64,000 bases of DNA from Drosophila pseudoobscura. Taxonomy: Eukaryota > Arthropoda > Insecta > Diptera > Drosophilidae. Positions 62,624-64,000 of this stretch are shown one piece after another; position 1 is the stretch's first letter, and the number at the start of each line of letters is the position of its first letter. The notes beneath the pieces were generated by a model. That model was given only the letters and a program-made list of their open reading frames with translations, did not search any database and was not told where the DNA came from. The position numbers were made by a program, and so were the translations under genes. Location of the stretch: contig NC_046683.1 of the NCBI RefSeq assembly GCF_009870125.1, positions 21,275,001 to 21,339,000 of the forward strand, read 5' to 3'.

Positions 62624-62724
62624 GTAAGTAGAGTTTTTTTCTGCACTAAGATTTGAATTTGAATTTGCGCGGCAAGAAATCGATAGCTTCACTTATCGGC
62701 GGCTGCCAGCGCGCGTCCAGCTAT

Positions 62725-62733
62725 AGAGGGCGC
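62725..62733 (+). promoter_or_regulatory. CTCF-core-like motif AGAGGGCGC
   Basis: It lies in CCAGCTATAGAGGGCGCTAG, between the second tetraspan exon and the next start region; a GATA/DRE-like ATCGATAG is 45 bp upstream. Insulator or promoter role is only suggested. Confidence 0.3.
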
Positions 62734-63266
62734 TAGTGAGCGATTGCCATAGGGATGGGCAGCTGTGACTGGAACGGTAACAGTAAAGTGAAAGTGAAAG
62801 TTAAAATATTTCATGCTTGCAACTATTGTCTTGCGTGAAAATAGTTTATATCTGGGTATATCTAGATATATGCAACAAGTAAGCCATGAATTTATTTCAT
62901 ACGAAGAAAGGCCCCAAACTCGTGACTGGCAACGGAAAAATAATCGTGACAAGTAACAGGTATGTGACTATCGTTCATCGCTCATCGCTAAAGCATAGTT
63001 GTATAGGAAAAATATTAGATAAATCGCTTAATGTGTAAATAATAGTGATAAGAACCCGCACTGAAACGAAAAACACCACAACAGCAGCCACATGAAAGAG
63101 CAAACAACAAGCGCCAAGAAAAAGCAACAAAACTAAGAATATTTCCAGTTAAATTGCGTGGAGAAAAGCAAAAAAAAAAGCAACAGCACCAGCAGAGCAG
63201 TCAGCAGAGACGCGAGCAGTGGGCAGAGCTCGCGCCTACGCTTCCTCCACCTCCACCTCCACCTCC

Positions 63267-63302
<36 letters not shown>

Positions 63303-63602
63303 CCCGTTTTCTCCATCTATCCCTCTTTCCCTCTCTGTGTGTTTGTGTGAGTGTCCGCCTAATGCTGCTCCCACTTGAAAAGTCGTCGCTGTCGTCGCCG
63401 CAAACGCAACGGAAGTAATAAAATACAAAAAAAAACTTTAGGCAAAAAAAAAACACTTGAACGATACAAGAAAGAAAATACATTCATATATAGTATTTCT
63501 GTCGGCCAAAAGGAAAAAGCGAAAGTCGGAGAAAAAGGCCCCAAGACGCCAGCGAACGTGTCTGCAGAATTGAAAGCCAGTAGGGCAGCGTCAGCGACAG
63601 TC
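62734..63602 (+). promoter_or_regulatory. Probable promoter and 5'UTR of the CDS at 63603
   Basis: From about 63060 the sequence is rich in CAA/AAC/AGC, as in fly 5'UTRs. It contains (CCACCT)n at 63246-63270 and (CT)n at 63269-63298, then A-rich sequence to the ATG at 63603. No splice acceptor with a good pyrimidine tract and correct phase links it to the exon at 62502-62623, so it looks like a separate transcription start. Confidence 0.4.
63269..63298. repeat. (CT)n microsatellite
   Basis: Perfect CT run following (CCACCT)n units, in the putative 5'UTR. Confidence 0.9.
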
Positions 63603-64000
63603 ATGCCACTGGCTGACTCCAACAAGGATATTCGACAGCAGCAGCAGCAGTTGCAGCAGCAGCAGCAGCCCAATAACAATGTAGCAGTAGCAGCACCCCC
63701 ACTGGACAATGCACAGGCGTCACAGGCTGCCAGCCCCAGCGGCAATGGCAGCGGTGGCGTCGCAGGGATGGGGCTGCAGCTGCGCCAGCGCATGCAGATT
63801 ACCTCCTCCGGGTGCAGCAGTCTGGCGGTTACTCCCATGGAGCACACGCCCACCGACGAGGAGAGCGGGCCCGTGATGACGGTGACGTCATCGCAGAGAC
63901 GCCAACAGCTGCAACAGGTGCAGCAGTCGGCGCTCCAAGCGGCCCTCGAGCAGCACCACATCTCACCCACAACCCCAACGCCAGGAGCAAAAGGAGGCGG
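63603..64000 (+). CDS. Gln-rich protein, N-terminal part, truncated by the window end
   Basis: ATG 63603 opens 132 codons without a stop to the window edge. It reads MPLADSNKDIRQQQ, two Gln runs, NNNVAVAAPPLDN, a Gly/Ser stretch, GLQLRQRMQITSSGCSSLAV, TPMEHTPTDEESGPV and a second Gln-rich helix (QRRQQLQQVQQSALQAALEQ). Several TP/SP sites are visible. No family was recognised. It could be a new gene or an alternative first exon of the membrane protein gene just upstream. The frame is also open upstream to at least 63411 but without an ATG and with UTR-like composition. Confidence 0.55.
   Translation, partial: MPLADSNKDIRQQQQQLQQQQQPNNNVAVAAPPLDNAQASQAASPSGNGSGGVAGMGLQLRQRMQITSSGCSSLAVTPMEHTPTDEESGPVMTVTSSQRRQQLQQVQQSALQAALEQHHISPTTPTPGAKGG

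Noticed and set aside
1..64000. tRNA, rRNA or CRISPR loci
   Set aside because: No cloverleaf with A/B boxes, no rRNA-like sequence and no regularly spaced direct repeats were seen by eye; a covariance-model scan would be the proper test.

Overview
The window is eukaryotic DNA from a Drosophila X chromosome (Muller element A). Short GT-AG introns, opa (CAG) repeats, abundant ACATATGTAC-type microsatellites and two recognisable fly genes in tandem support this. The transposon content (a LOA-clade LINE of the Bilbo/Trim type) hints at the obscura group, but that is inference. Every convincing gene is on the + strand.

Layout. 1-4.37 kb: non-coding, with a small MITE-like hairpin at 1503-1588. 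4.37-4.77 kb: probable promoter with two perfect DRE motifs (TATCGATA). 4771-7753: Cp110, the centriolar CP110 homologue, in five coding exons. 8691-29377: l(1)G0196, the PPIP5K/Vip1 inositol pyrophosphate kinase. I could thread one continuous frame through 14 coding exons; it encodes 2313 residues when it starts from the first N-terminal exon. Four alternative N-terminal exons or exon sets (8691, 9280+9632, 11609, 13669) all end in phase 0 and all fit the common exon at 15720.

29.4-41 kb is a transposon cluster. It holds a Tc1-like remnant (+), a degenerate Tc1-like element (- strand), a degenerate jockey-type LINE, and a complete-length but broken LOA-clade LINE (35708-40765) bounded by a 12-bp target-site duplication. 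41-61 kb has no gene I can support. It looks like intergenic DNA or long 5' introns, with microsatellites, a possible retroelement gag fragment (48.45 kb), the 3' end of another LINE (56.6-57.0 kb) and a plausible 5'UTR exon ending at 50842. 61355-62623 holds two exons of a four-pass membrane protein gene whose 3' part lies beyond the part assembled here. 63603-64000 opens a Gln-rich coding sequence that runs off the window.

The two complete genes act in separate processes: centriole length and cilium control (Cp110), and inositol pyrophosphate signalling (l(1)G0196). They are neighbours, not a pathway. Exon boundaries come from reading frames, phases and splice consensus only; no transcript evidence was available.
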